A model generated the notes under the pieces. The model searched no databases and had not been told where the DNA came from. It worked only from the letters and a program-made list of their open reading frames with translations. From positions 124,001 to 188,000 of the forward strand of contig KN832876.1 of NCBI GenBank assembly GCA_000827325.1: a stretch of 64,000 bases of DNA, given 5' to 3'. This DNA is from Oidiodendron maius Zn. Its lineage: Eukaryota; Ascomycota; Leotiomycetes; Myxotrichaceae. Of the stretch, positions 1-12,132 are shown piece after piece. Position numbers and translations under genes: made by a program. How positions within the stretch are numbered: position 1 is the stretch's first letter; every line of letters starts with the position of its first letter.

Positions 1-372
1 AAGAGCTGCTGGAACACGCAACGTGGTGGCGTAAGGTTCCCACCACGCATATTTGTTATTGATATCGATTTTCTTGTTGCAATTTACTCACGGTCCGCGT
101 ACGATTCACTGATTTTCTTGCCGCTTGTCATGTAACTACGGTCGTATCTCGTCTATCACACTGCCCGGATATACCAAGCCTCACTTCAGCCTGACGGAAC
201 ATTATTTAAGTAACTGTGAAAGTGAACGCTCCTTTAAGCTACACAGAAGTGAACCACGACAATACAGCGGCTCCAAGTGAGGATTACTACAGTCGAAGCA
301 AGACCCACATCTGAGGTTCTCCCCGGCAGAGTCGGCGGAAGTGGAAGATCGAGCGTTGGGTCGAGAGCTGTG
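1..372. other. Intergenic, upstream of UBP2
   Basis: No convincing coding sequence. It presumably holds the promoter and 5' leader of the plus-strand UBP2-type gene that starts at 373. I see no RNA gene or repeat. Confidence 0.5.
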
Positions 373-3300
373 ATGGACCCCCGCGGATTCGCCCTAGGAC
401 CAGGTCTGTATTTCCCTCTACTAATGTTTTATATCACCTTCGTCGTGGCCCCAGTTAGAAGTCCGGTTGCTAACCCTCGTTCTGATCATAGGAAAGACGG
501 CTCCTAGGTTGATCAACGACCTTCTAGACTATGACCCGAAGCCACGAGCAAGAAATGGCAAGAACCTGCTCGCAGATTCCGCTCCATTATTCAGAGAAGA
601 TGGTCCCCACGAGGCGCGGACAACTCCTTCAGACTGCAGGCATAGCCTGATGCGCAAAGCTAATACTGAAGCCCCTGCGTCGAACGATGAGCGACCAACC
701 GCCGCAAGCAAATACATGGTGGCAGCGTACTGCAGTCAATGCAGGTACTATTTTCAGATCATAGCAAATTTCCATCAGCGGAATGCCCAACAGGCTCCTT
801 GTTGCTTGTCCGATGAGACCAATCCTATGCACCACCTACAAATCAGGGAGTCGATATATGCGAGGGATAACCCGTCGAAATTTGCTCTGGATAAATACAA
901 CAACTTCCTTGAATATCATCGATGGACTTGTTCAGCGCCATTCTGTCCACTTGTCCTCGAGATAAAGATATCCCCACCTAGGCTCCACGACTCAATCCTC
1001 TCCTTGATCTTGTCACCTGAAAGAGTTTTAGCTCGAGGAAAGAAGGTTATCGCAGAAGAACCTCTTCGATACGCCGGCTTGGGACCTCTGACGGTGTTGC
1101 AAATCCTAAGCAATCTTCGGACGTATCTCTCGGATGCTAAGGCAGCAAGAGATCAAAGCGAGCTTAAGCGCATCGCTGCGCGAAATAAGAAGTTTGTTCT
1201 CGCATTTGCGGATGAGTGTGACAGCCTTCTCCACTATCTGGACTTTACGCCCATCACCGAGGAAGACGCTGAGGTACTCACTGTCCATTTCTCCTTTCTT
1301 TGCTATTGCTCACTACAATATCAATTATATCAAACATAGAGCTAACTTCATATCAAGGGTGTCCCCAATCACTTTTGGCAGCTCCCCGTGATATCTCCAG
1401 GCACAAGAGAATTCGTCAATGATGTTATAGTCGAGCTTGATGCCTTGATTTCAAGCCGGCCCCAGGAAGAGCAGTGGGCCAGCAAGGTCACTCTACTTCA
1501 TAACCCTTCACCAGCTTTGAAAGATATCGAACGAAGTCTTGGTTACTACGATTACCCCAAACGATCCAGAACGGTAGATCTGTCGAAGCAAGAGCATCCA
1601 CATTACGCGAGTTTAGGAGTCGTAGATGACTTCACTGATAACTTCCTCCTCTGGGCATATGAGCGACAGTGTGAATGTGACCCTTCAAACCGGCCCTACT
1701 ACTTGGATTGTCTGCGAGGCATCGCACGAGGCCGTAAGAGCTCCGAATTAGAAATGAAAGTTGCAATGGCTGCTTCGGAAGGCGAAGTTGGACTGCAAGA
1801 GATAGAAAATGCCTACAGATTCTTTGCTCTCGACCCAGACACCAGAGAAGGCGATGATTATATCATTGGAGTATACAATTCCAGAATTGAATCGGCGCCA
1901 CTGCAAAAGGATGATGCTAGAATCTGTCTACGGACTATAGCAAAAGCCAGAAATAGCGTCAAGATTGAGGCTGTTGCAAATGATAGAGCTATGACTTTTG
2001 AGGAGGCGCTCTCATTTTTAAATGTAACAGAGGAGACTCAGTCCGATAGTATTGAGGCGGCAGCTGTAGCCATGGCTTTTGACGCAGATAAATCCAGAGT
2101 TGCGGCCGCTTTGCGAGTCATTGCGCATCAACGCGGAGACGACTTTACTCTCCAACGTGCTGCGGCATCTATGGAATCCGGCACTGGAGATGCAGCACTC
2201 GATGTTGGGGAAGCATATACTCGACTTCAAATGCCAGATCACAACGTTCCAGATGAGACCGTGTTGGCATATTACCAAAGCTTGTCAGGCGGTGCTCCTG
2301 CGGGATCCAAGGATAGCTATACTGAAGCTCTGCGGGTTATCGCGCTAGATCGACAAAGTAATTTCTTGTTGAGAAAGCTCGACGATCCGAATGCAGATGT
2401 CCAAGTCTCACGCTCGACAATCGATGGACCTGTTGGTCTCGACAATATTGGAAACACCTGCTATCTCAACAGTCTCCTACAATTCTACTATACCGTCAAA
2501 CCCGTCAGAGACGTGGTTATGAATATTAAAAGCCACCGCATGGATCTGGATGATCCAAGAACAGATGAGGATATAAAGCGGAAGCGCGTCGGCGGTCGGA
2601 AAGTTGCCAGGTCGGAAATTATCAAAGCACAAAAGTGTAAGTTTGCGTAATGAGGACCGCTGCCTGTTGCTAACTGGTAATAGTCGTTAATGAGCTACAT
2701 AATCTGTTTGAAGAGTTGCGAACCGCGTCCACAAGATCAGTCAGGCCTACCAAAGAACTTGCTGAATTGACCATCTTCAGCTCTCAGGCAGAGGCAACAT
2801 TCCGCAGCAAGTCAATCAGCAGCCCGAATGCTCCAAATCTTTCCATGATTCTCAACACAAATGCCCCAGTTTATGGCCCGGAAGGCCCGCCACCACCTGT
2901 GCCATTGCGTCCTTCGCCGACCACGGCTGAGGAAGATATCGAGATGAGTGACCGCTCTGGAGATCAGAAACCCATACCTGGTGACAATGCTAGTGATACA
3001 ACTCTGGTTGAGATGGACACACATCCTCCCACGCCTCCTGCCGCATTTGATGACGTCGTAGCCAACGCTGGCTTCAAGTCTGTCCAGGACGAGGAAGTGA
3101 TCATTGACGAGATTGAGCCTAGAGATAACGCAAAGGAAGGCCACGACACTCATATGATGGATGGTTATATTGCCAACCCCCCTATTGCGATGCCCGACAA
3201 GCCACCTCCAGTACCGCCGCGAAACAAGGCTGGACTTAGCATTCAAACCAACACCCGAGAAACCATCTCTGATGACGACTTATGGAGATTTGGGTCGCAG

Positions 3301-4524
3301 CAGGACGTTACGGAGGTGATTGGAAATGTGGTGTGGCGCATGCAGTGTGCTATCAAAGCAAACAGCATTGAGGACTCTACAGAAGAGCAGATAGATAACA
3401 TCAGAGACACGTTCTTTGGTGCAAACGCCGTGTATACTCAAAAGTCCCGTGCACTCGAGAGGAAGGTTGAACCTTGGGCAAACCTGATCGTATTTCCACC
3501 CCAAGCTGGGTCGCGCGATATTTATGAGGCGCTAGATGTCGTTTTTGACGAACAGATCGTGGACATCGCCAACACTGTGACACCGCAGTTTGCCTCGATA
3601 ACCAAGTTACCGCCTATTTTACAGATCCAGATCCAGCGGACCGCATTCGATCCTGTTAGACAGCTGCCATGGAAGAATAGGAATCCGGTTATTTTCGAGC
3701 CTAGCATCTATCTTGATAGGTACATGGACTCCGACGACCAAACTTTGATGCGTCGTCGCCAAGAGGCCTGGAAATGGAAGGCACAGCTCCGAGGGCTCGA
3801 GGCCAGACAGGCAGCTCTCAAGGCGACCCCGATAAACGCATCCCTCCCAGACGCTCTAGTCGCAGCAAAAAGTTTCGTCGACGACCTGCAAGAAAACAAA
3901 ATTGAGGACGTTGATATCGATCCAGCACTCTCCGAGGCCCTCGAGGATCGACTCCATGAAGTTGCTGACGAGCTCGAGGGCATCGGCAAGCAAATCGCTG
4001 AGCTGAAGCAGAAGCTTGCTGATCAGTTCGTGGGCATGGAGAAGTACAAATATGACCTACAGACCGTGTTCATTCACCGTGGCGAGTCAGGCGGTGGTCA
4101 CTACTGGATCTATATCTACGACTTCAAGAGCGATACCTGGCGAGAATACAACGACGAGTACGTGACCGAGGTCAAAGATCGCGCGCGGATCTTCGATCAC
4201 GCCTCACAGTCTGGTGGTACGCCTTACTACCTGGCCTATGTACGGAGCACCGATAAAGACAATCTCGTCGACGCCGTGTGCCGCGAGATCAAGGAGCCAG
4301 AGATTGACATGATCGAAGCCACAGCCCCAGTGATCAACCTCATGGATGAGGATGAGGGTATAACGATGGACGATAGCGACAAAGACGAGGGCGAGGTTCG
4401 CCACGTCGAGTATGTTCGCCCGAGGCCCCTCCTCCCGAAACTCGACGCCCAGACCGCCGCCAGCATCGCGAATTGGGATAACCCTGCCGGGAGCGAATAC
4501 GATGCGCACGGTAACAAGTGGTAG
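373..4524 (+). CDS. UBP2: Ubiquitin-specific protease, Ubp2 family
   Basis: Inferred exons 373-403, 492-1273, 1358-2636 and 2684-4524 give 1310 residues. The peptidase C19 Cys box (GNIGNTCYLN type, ending in Leu-Leu-Gln-Phe) puts the nucleophile near Cys639, and the His box GGHYWIYIYD puts the base near His1170. Between them lie proline-rich runs (about 760 and 870) and a predicted coiled coil (about 1117-1150), the long insertion typical of Ubp2/USP25-like enzymes. The start at 373 was chosen because splicing 404-491 (GCTAAC branch, ATAG acceptor) joins a short leader to the conserved GKTAPRL motif. The third intron is only 47 bp. In yeast Ubp2 removes K63-linked ubiquitin and opposes the Rsp5 ligase, so a role in membrane-protein trafficking is inferred. 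The gene converges on the gene that ends at 5250. Confidence 0.9.
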
Positions 4525-5249
4525 GCGTCTACGTCGAGATATTGGTATTGTAAGAGTATAGAAGGGATTCTTTTCGTATTTCGGAGCTCAGCGTTCGTGT
4601 TTGGCGGATTAGGAGCTTTGCACATTGCCGGAGTGTCGGAGCGTGGGAGTAATCAACAATGTTGCATGGAGTCGTGCTGAATAGGTCCTTTTACCTCCTT
4701 TATCCGCACGAGTGGTAGATTAGCTACGGTTTAGGGATCGGTGCTAGAGACAATATCAAATTCAAGATTCACATTTTAACCGTTAGTGTTGATTTTATGC
4801 TCAAAGAGTGTCGTTAATTTGTACCCGCTAAAAGAGTGTTGTTCCGTCTGTTCATTACTTCCTCCCAAAGTCTTTGTCATTTCTGGTAGCAACAAGAGTA
4901 TCATAAGCCTATTAACTCCTCCAAAGTCTGCTCTCCCAATGCTAACAACAAGCGCATTACATAATATAATTAGAGAACGCAGAACGGCTCGGTTGCAGCG
5001 ACCGGTGAACCGAAGGAAATGCCCCTGATCCGGAGAACAGGTTTGCATTATAATTAGTCGGCTCCGCACAAGTAAAACAAAACGCCTCCGGCCAAGGCGG
5101 ATGCCACATAGGGACGAAGGCTCTCGATATCCCACATGTATGAAATATCAAATGTCAGCTTTCACCTCTTCATCCTGTGAGGCGGCAGTTGAAGGAGTTG
5201 TTTCCCACTACGTCGTCCGAAGGGCGACCATTGACAACTGAGTGTCTTC
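4525..5249. other. Intergenic between convergent genes
   Basis: Contains the 3' ends of two converging genes. Composition is mixed and AT-leaning. I see no coding sequence, repeat or RNA gene. Confidence 0.5.
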
Positions 5250-6645
5250 TCATTCAAACTTCGGGCCGGGCTCCTCATCCCATGGGTCTCGAAGAAATGG
5301 ATCCTCGTCGAAGGGCGCCCATGAATTATTCTCCAGGCCCATAGTGTAGTTTATGGCAGTGTCTTCCTCGCCCTGCTCCAGCTCCAGCTGGTTCGAGTGC
5401 GGCACACTGTCGTCTGGCACGGACGGCGCGGCAGGCGATCCTAGGTAGTTTATCACGGGTCCTCGCAACATCTCGTTCGGTGGTAGTGGCAACATTGGCG
5501 GCCGATTTTGGTGCTGTTGCCACTGTCCCGGATCCAGCCCCTGCATGTCGTAGGTGATGTCGTAGCCAGGCAAGTTTTCGTACATAAGTAGGCTCCCAAA
5601 AACGCCAGGATAGGCGGTTGGCCGATACGTCGGCACTGGTAGACTGGGCGGCAAATGGGCTAGGTATGGCGCTGGAGGAAGGGTACCACCCTGCGATTGG
5701 CTTGCCATAATGAAAGTGGGAAAGCTGCCTTGTTGGTCCTGATGGCTGGTAGGCTCAACACCTGTAGGAGACGACTCGGATCCCGCGAGGTTGGTCTGTT
5801 CATTAGACAACCGGCCTGGGGAGCTGGAGGTGGCAAGAGAGAATGAGTCCTGTGCTGGGCTGGCTGGCTGCAACACATTGGACGAGCTCTGCACAGGTAT
5901 TGTGGGAGCAAGCTGCGGCGATCTCGGTGGAAATGACTGTACCCGAGCCCTTCCGACTTGGTATGGCATATACCGGACATGCTGTGCATGTGCGTAAGAC
6001 TGGGTATATTGTACACGGCGCAGTCGTTTCCGCTCTAACTGCCGCTGTTCGTCTCTTGACCGGCCAGTCAAAAAATGAGGGAGACTGGCCTCAGCGCGGG
6101 GGTTGGCAGCGGAATATGGCGGTAATGGGAATGGCGTCTGAAGATTTATTTGACCTGCATCCCGGCCAACATGCTGGCGCGTGCTCCGGCGTCCAATCTG
6201 CCCATTTTGAGCAGCCTGCATCGCGGCATGGTTCATCAGGGCCTCGAGCACCCTATGCCTGGAATGCTGACCGCTAGCTTGGATGTGGTTCGAGAGTCGT
6301 CGGTATTGGGTGAGATAATCGAGATCCTCCTCCTCGTACATCTCTTCATTAATCACGTCCTCAGCTCGCACGCGCAAATAGCGCCCCGTCCTCTGGTAGT
6401 GGATTTCGGATGCTCTCTTGGCGGACTCGATCCTGGCGTCCATGCTCCGGTCACTTCTGCGCGAGGCGGCGATATACGCTCGCTCTTGATTTTCTGCATG
6501 GGTGCGTTCGGTCTAGTATGGAGGTCAGCATCGTTTCTCGACAAGAGGGAGAGGAACTCACATGCTGGGGACTAGACCTAGGCGTTTTGGATATCTTGGA
6601 CGACGGCTTGGACGACTTCTTCGGCTGTGTCTTACCGGGCGCCAT
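5250..6645 (-). CDS. Conserved fungal protein of unknown function
   Basis: Exons on the minus strand are 6645-6562 and 6512-5250, giving 448 residues. The start MAPGKTQPKKSSK is lysine and serine rich and could carry a nuclear localisation signal. The first intron (6561-6513) has a GTGAGT donor and a CTAG acceptor that keeps the frame into a charged block. Residues about 28-95 (RSDRSMDARIESAKRASEIH, then an acidic EEMYEEED stretch and YRRL) are the part I recognise as conserved among filamentous ascomycetes. The rest is low complexity, rich in Pro, Ser and Gln, with an acidic tail. No enzyme motif, membrane segment or signal peptide is visible. The charged head and disordered tail would fit a nuclear regulator, but that is a guess. 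Confidence 0.75.
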
Positions 6646-7731
6646 GCTATCTGCACTTGACGCCACGCAGCCGCTGCTGATATCGGCGAGAGAGATAAGG
6701 ACAAAAGATATACGGTATCTCTCTTCTTTCCCGAGAGTCGAGGCTTATTCTTGAGCCTCGGGTACAGGAGTAGATGAGTTCTAGTCTTGGCGGGTTGCAT
6801 TGGCAAAACAAACTTTTCCTTACTCGAAACCATAGTAGATGGGGGGAAGGCGCTCCCTTTATGGGGAATAGAGGCCCAGGCTATTGACCGTCCGAGCAGA
6901 TTCAACAGCAAAGGCGTCAAAGTTTCTACACCAGGCAAAAAGCAGGAACAAGCGTGTGCGGAGAGGCGCTTCTTACGTCGACAATAAAAGATCGTGACTC
7001 TACTCGAGCACGAGATGCCCCATCCGGCTAATCAGCGGGGATATAGAGGCGCTATATGCGTCCCATTCTTGAGCGACCCGAGAATGGACTCAGCCGTCAT
7101 GCTCAAATTTGGTCCGCGAGTAGGGTCCGTCAAGAATTGGGATCCTTGTGAGTTCAAGAGGCTTACCATGGAGTGATAGGGCCACCTCAAAGTCTAATAT
7201 GCCAATTGGAGTGCTGGGTCTTGATCGGGTCCAATTTCTATGGGGACAACGTGGAGGTCAGGTCGAGGTCGAGGTCGACGATGGAGAGTCGTGGTTGAGC
7301 CTCACTGCTTAAACATATTTGATTGGTTACATGACCTACAGTGATCTACAGTACAAGGGCTGAACCGCTTCCCGCCGCTAATGAAAATAAGGTATTTGGA
7401 TGGGAAGAGCTGGAGATAGAGAATTGACTTCAGCAGCAATTGTAATTTGTACGAATGGCCTCACACGTTCGCATCTTTGGACCTGCGCAACTGAAGATAC
7501 TGGAATTAATCGGATGCGTAACTAGGACCTAGAACAGCCAATCCGACGTTCAATGCCTATGTCCGTCCAGCCACCGACGAAATCCTCCGCGCGCCCATTC
7601 CCCAAACGAAGCCCGTCGGGATAAAACATACTGTCACGCTAGTTCCAGCTCCACCCCCTCCAGTCTCCGAGATGAAAATGCATAGGAGACCATCTCGATT
7701 GATGATGGGACCCAAAATTTGAGGGGGTCCC
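6646..7731. other. Intergenic, 1.1 kb
   Basis: Lies upstream of the unknown gene that starts at 6645 and downstream of the methyltransferase gene; both are on the minus strand. A short run of AGGTCG hexamers sits near 7255-7280. No coding sequence stands out in either strand. Confidence 0.5.
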
Positions 7732-9000
7732 TTATGACTTGGGAGGATCGGTCAACGGCACATAGCGTACGCCATATTGCCTCTCCTTCTTGACCGTGCC
7801 ATCCGCATCCTTGTCCACGACCCAGACGTGCTGCCCCATCCTGCCCTCCACGGGAATAAACATCCTAAAGCGAAGTCAGAATATTCTCTGCCCCACAGGC
7901 AGGTGGCCGGAACGTGGAAACTGAAGAGCTAGACGACGACAACAGAAATGCAAGTACTTCCCACTGTAGGATGAATTCCCTGCAAGGACAATAAGAAAGC
8001 GTCGAACGAGATAACGACGACATCAATAAATGCACAATGAGCCACCTGTGACAGTAACATCCCAAACAGAGAAGATGGATATCCAACTCACCTCCCGGGC
8101 CTCTTCAGCTGCTCCACAAGCTCAGCATGAAGTTCGTCGGCCGCCGCCCCAACGTGAATCGCATCCCATTCCTCTCCCCCTTTCTCCTTCCACCCTTTCC
8201 TGCCATCGCCTACGACAAACGCCACCTTGCCATCGCGTAGCATCTCCCTACCCCTTTCACCCTTCTCAAAATTGCTCTCGCCTAGATCTCTCAGCGCCGG
8301 TATATGCTCCAGCCCCACGACTCGCCCACCTTCGCTGCTCCCCGGAGGGCACACTAACTCCGCGAACACGCCAGTCAGGTAGCCAGAGCCAGACCCGATG
8401 TCCAGTACGCGACTGCCAGGGCGTAAGTACGGGAGTAGCGACTCAGCGGCCGAGGCGTGCATGTGTGGTGCGCTGATAGTCGCGGCATGACCTATTGATT
8501 GGGGGGAGTCCTCGTAGGCGTAGGACGGGTCTGGACAGAAATGCGCCCTATCTACCTGGATAGTTTATTATCACGTCAGTGAAAAAACGCTCTCAAATCC
8601 TGAATATCCCCGCTGCGAACTCGCTGAATTTCGTGGACAAGCAAATCCACTGCGTAATTAGGAAAACTTCGCAAATATTCATTGCGTAGTCAATATACCT
8701 ATTTGAGTTCGACTCTTTTGCGCACTCCGCTAGTGTATGTGGATCATGTCCATGAGTCTTCTCAAACACAAAAAGAACCCATTTTAGAGTCCCAAGCGCC
8801 TACCGAACTCCGGTACGCCATGATGCCCGACTTGGACGGTCGACGATGGCATATGGAGTCAATGATGCGACACAGAAAGGAAGCAAAGCTCGACTTGCCT
8901 TCTCCATAGCGCTCTTGACGAGGGGACTCGTGATCAAGCCATGGCGGAATAGATTCTCGACGAGCTCCTGGTTTGATCCGCCGGAGCTTCGCCACGCCAT
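7732..9000 (-). CDS. Protein-L-isoaspartate O-methyltransferase
   Basis: Exons on the minus strand are 9000-8899, 8555-8092 and 7864-7732, giving 232 residues, the usual length of the PCMT family. The N terminus [18 protein letters not shown] and the SAM-binding motif [13 protein letters not shown] (about residues 84-95) identify it. The C terminus reads GRMFIPVEG and then the VPLTDP tail typical of the family. The enzyme methylates L-isoaspartyl residues in aged proteins using S-adenosylmethionine, starting their repair in the cytosol. The first intron (8898-8556, 343 bp) starts with GCAAGT, a GC-AG intron; without it the conserved VDRAHFCP segment cannot be joined. The second intron is 227 bp. 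Both are long for this window. Confidence 0.92.
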
Positions 9001-9737
9001 AAAGCTGCTGCTGCTGCCGCCGCCCGTCGTCGACGGTCGGGTGATGACGTGAAGGAGATTGCGAAGGCGAGACAGCGTTGCCGATTCTTGGTGTCAATCC
9101 GGTGTCCGTTTATGTGTGTAGGAGAGAAGAGGTCTGAAATAGGCGAGGAGTGTAAAAAAAGAGTTAAAGGGAGAAAGCAGTGGTTAAAGTGTGCAGAATG
9201 CCGGCGCAAGACGTCTTTAAGTGATCCCACGATAGTTAATCAGACCACCGTCTGGGTGACGTAGACAAGGGAGTGCGGGGTGTTGGGATCAAGCATCCCG
9301 CCTCCCTGGCCAGTGCTGATACCCACCGTACAGGGTACGTCGCAAGAAGGTATAAATACTTACATTATCGACTCACCATCCCTGAAATTCGGCTGGGAAA
9401 TGGTATCTTACTGTGCCTACTCTTGGCATTGACAAATCTAAGAGAGTGGTTAGGATCGTGGATCGCGGAATGGGATGCAGGATGCGGCTGGCGAAATGCT
9501 GGAGAACGGCAGGCTGCGAGCCTCGTTCATGAAAGAATCACGCTTGGTTATCATCTGCAAGCCCAAAAATCACCATGAGAAACGGGCCTGTGAAATAACA
9601 GAAGATATCAAGATGTGATTTCGTCTACCTCTCGAGGCTACCGACTTGAAACACGCCAAAATAACGCCTGTCGCTGCCCAATCCGTAGCCTTTCCTTCCC
9701 ATGTAATAAACTCCAGCGCGTTCCAATCCCACGCCTT
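9001..9737. other. Intergenic, 737 bp
   Basis: Upstream region of the methyltransferase gene and 3' flank of BSD2. Short open frames exist but none resembles a known protein or has credible splice context. Confidence 0.45.
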
Positions 9738-10913
9738 TCATACAACCGTCTCGGCCTCCTCACCTGAGGCAATTATTGGGACGTTCAGCCCGCGATCGGG
9801 GCTCTGCAGGACCAACTGCTCATGCCGTCGCGCCCGCAAATAGTCACTCACGGCCCGGATTAGAATGAACCATCCGACTATCATCATCGCGTAAGCCACC
9901 CATTCGCTCGTGGGGATGCTGCCCAGGCCTCCCGACGCAGCATGAGCCTCACCCGCTGCGCTCTGGGCGACCTGGTTCGGGTCGAAGTCGTGGCTGTTTG
10001 GATCAGAGGGCGCTGCGTACTGCGGATCCTGGTCGGCGGCCGGGCCACCAGACATGAAGCCCGAACCCTTCATATAGAAGCCGTACTGCACGAGCGTGAT
10101 GCCCAGGCCAGCGCGTGAGCCATTCTTCGCAGCATGAGAGGTGTGCAGGAGGTAGGTGAGGAGGAAGCCGACGAGCTGGAAGGACATCGAGATCATGCCA
10201 TTCCAGATGAATGAGAATATGGAGCCGACGGGGAGACCTTCAATATAGACCTCATCTGGCCCCCCGAGTCCTGGGGCAAGGATGGTGGTCTCCCAGTACG
10301 GGGGTGCGGCGTCGGCCGCTGCTTGCTCGTAGGTCTAGAATCATATAAGCTTAATATTATCGACGCTGAGAACTAGAGTACTGACCGGTGGGTGTTCTTC
10401 CATCTTCTCGCCTGCCTCTGGCTTCGCAGCCAGGTTCGCAAACACGCCATCTGATCCAGATCCTCCCCCATAAACTCTCCTCGTGGAGGGCGCGAAGACT
10501 GGTAGTAGGGTAGGTCGTCGCTCGGTCGGCGGTGGTATAGGCGCATTCCCGTTGGAGGGTAATGAGATGGATTGCTCAGTCGATGGCGACGGTGCCTGCC
10601 CTCGCATCAATCTCTGTCTATCGTCGCCATCATTCTCCTCGTCACTGTCAACACCGTCCGCATCAAACGTATCCGCGAGAGTCGGATCCACCGGTCGGTT
10701 ATTCCGCGATGTTATCGATGATGTTCGCGATCGGAAGGAGGGAGGGGGGGAGTTGGGTATCTGTGGTGTGACCGGGCTGCTCTCATCATTCTCAGCTACC
10801 TGTGGGCGAATGTTAGCATCGAGGTTGTCGAGCAGGAGTGGTCAGGTCCGGGACGCTTGCGTGGCAAGCCTCAGGATGGGGGTACGTACCCTCTCGTATC
10901 GTTGCGAGCTCAT
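9738..10913 (-). CDS. BSD2: Bsd2-like Rsp5 adaptor (Ndfip family)
   Basis: Exons on the minus strand are 10913-10890, 10799-10386 and 10334-9738, giving 344 residues. The first exon encodes only MSSQRYER. Residues about 9-146 are Ser/Pro rich and disordered. The third exon opens with APPYWETTIL and then has hydrophobic segments at about 183-213, 217-235 and 291-312, matching the three-pass membrane region of the Bsd2/Ndfip (DUF2370) family. Yeast Bsd2 recruits the Rsp5 ubiquitin ligase in Golgi and endosomal membranes to send metal transporters such as Smf1 to the vacuole; the same role is inferred here. The donor of the second intron is GTCAGT. The gene is divergent from the UQCC2-like gene across 391 bp. 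Confidence 0.88.
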
Positions 10914-11304
10914 CGTGAGCCGTGAGCGATAGTACAAAGGAAACCAGTCGGGGGGACAACTCGGACGAGTCTATTAAAGAGAGAGGTGTAGAGAGGGAAA
11001 AGGGGATGGTCGGGAGAGGAGTAGGGAAGGACGGTGAGGATGAGACAATGCGGAATGTCTAGGAGGCGCCGGATGTCAGGAGTTGCGTTGCCTCTTGGAG
11101 GCGCTGCTCATGGATGCGGACAGAAGTTATTAGTCAGCCAGCCAATATTTATGCGGATTTGAAACCGGCATCACGTGCTAGCGGACAGCGGAAATAGAAA
11201 TAGTCTGTGGACGAAATGATGAGTGACATAGCTTCGTTATCGACCGACGATTGAGAGAAAAGGCTGAGAAAGAGCTCCGTCTTTCTTCGTCGGACCCACC
11301 CCAG
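10914..11304. promoter_or_regulatory. Divergent promoter region BSD2 / UQCC2-like
   Basis: The 391 bp between two start codons facing away from each other. It must hold both promoters and 5' leaders. I could not assign a specific site. Confidence 0.45.
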
Positions 11305-11843
11305 ATGTCGACATCAGTAAGAGCTCTCACTCTTCTCTCCACTCGTTTCCATACAGCTCATACTAACTTGCCTCCCAAGACAGTCTACAAGCACTACCTA
11401 CGTGCTCTCTCGCGCTGGCCAAAAGACGCCTTGCGCCCCGAATGCCAATTTCAGGACGTCATCCGCAAGAGGGTCGACCGGCGTCTCCTCCCCTCCTCTC
11501 CAAGCACATCTACCAAATCCCCCTCGAAGCTAAGTTCCGCAGAGGAGAAGGCCGAGTGGGAGCAGGTCAATGCCTTGTACTCTCTCTTGGAGAATCGATA
11601 TAGCAGGAAGGTATGCATAATATTTAGATTGTAGCATTTACACATATAATGTTTGGCAATGGGGTTGTGGAGAAGAAGCTAATGGAGTGGAACAAATAGT
11701 TTGCATCCACAGGCTCGTTGATGCGGCCTGCGAGCAACCCAACGTATTACGCAGATCTGGTCAGGGAGCTTGACGAGGCACCACAGAGGGGATGGTGGGA
11801 GAGGACGAAGAGACGGTGGAAAGGCATGTTGCGTTTCTCATGA
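11305..11843 (+). CDS. Complex III assembly factor, UQCC2/Cbp6-like
   Basis: Exons 11305-11316, 11380-11610 and 11700-11843 give 128 residues, close to human UQCC2 (126). The segment TVYKHYLRALSRWPKD and the C-terminal MRPASNPTYYADLVRELDEA with a Trp-rich basic tail match fungal members of this family, which act in the mitochondrial matrix in cytochrome b translation and complex III assembly. The first exon encodes only MSTS. The first intron has a GTAAGA donor and a perfect TACTAAC branch point, yet is 63 bp long with no in-frame stop, so a retained form would add 21 residues near the N terminus. The third exon begins after ATAG at 11699. It converges on CTP1 with a 289 bp gap. Confidence 0.85.
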
Positions 11844-12132
11844 GGAAAGCCTTCTTTCGATGAGCTTTCTTATCCTGGTCTCTCGGGCCACGACTGTGAA
11901 TGATGCATAGCATGTACAAATTACTGCATCAATACCGGCGTTGGATTGGAATGGGATGAAATAAAATGGTTCAGGAACATCTTATTTTGTCTATATGTGT
12001 ATATAAAGCACGGCCTCTGAAACTCCGGACACCATGCTCCTCCAGTCCAGTCCACATGGACAGACGTATCCCAAGCTATACAGATGTGTAGTCTTATTTT
12101 TTCACGTTCTCTCCCTTTTTCGCCCTCCCATC

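Noticed and set aside
467-1339. UBP2 starting at the ATG at 467
   Set aside because: A GCTAAC branch and ATAG acceptor lie just before the conserved GKTAPRL, and splicing to an exon starting at 373 gives a better family N terminus.
7255-7280. AGGTCG repeat as a regulatory element
   Set aside because: Only about three short copies with no relation to a start site; too weak to call.
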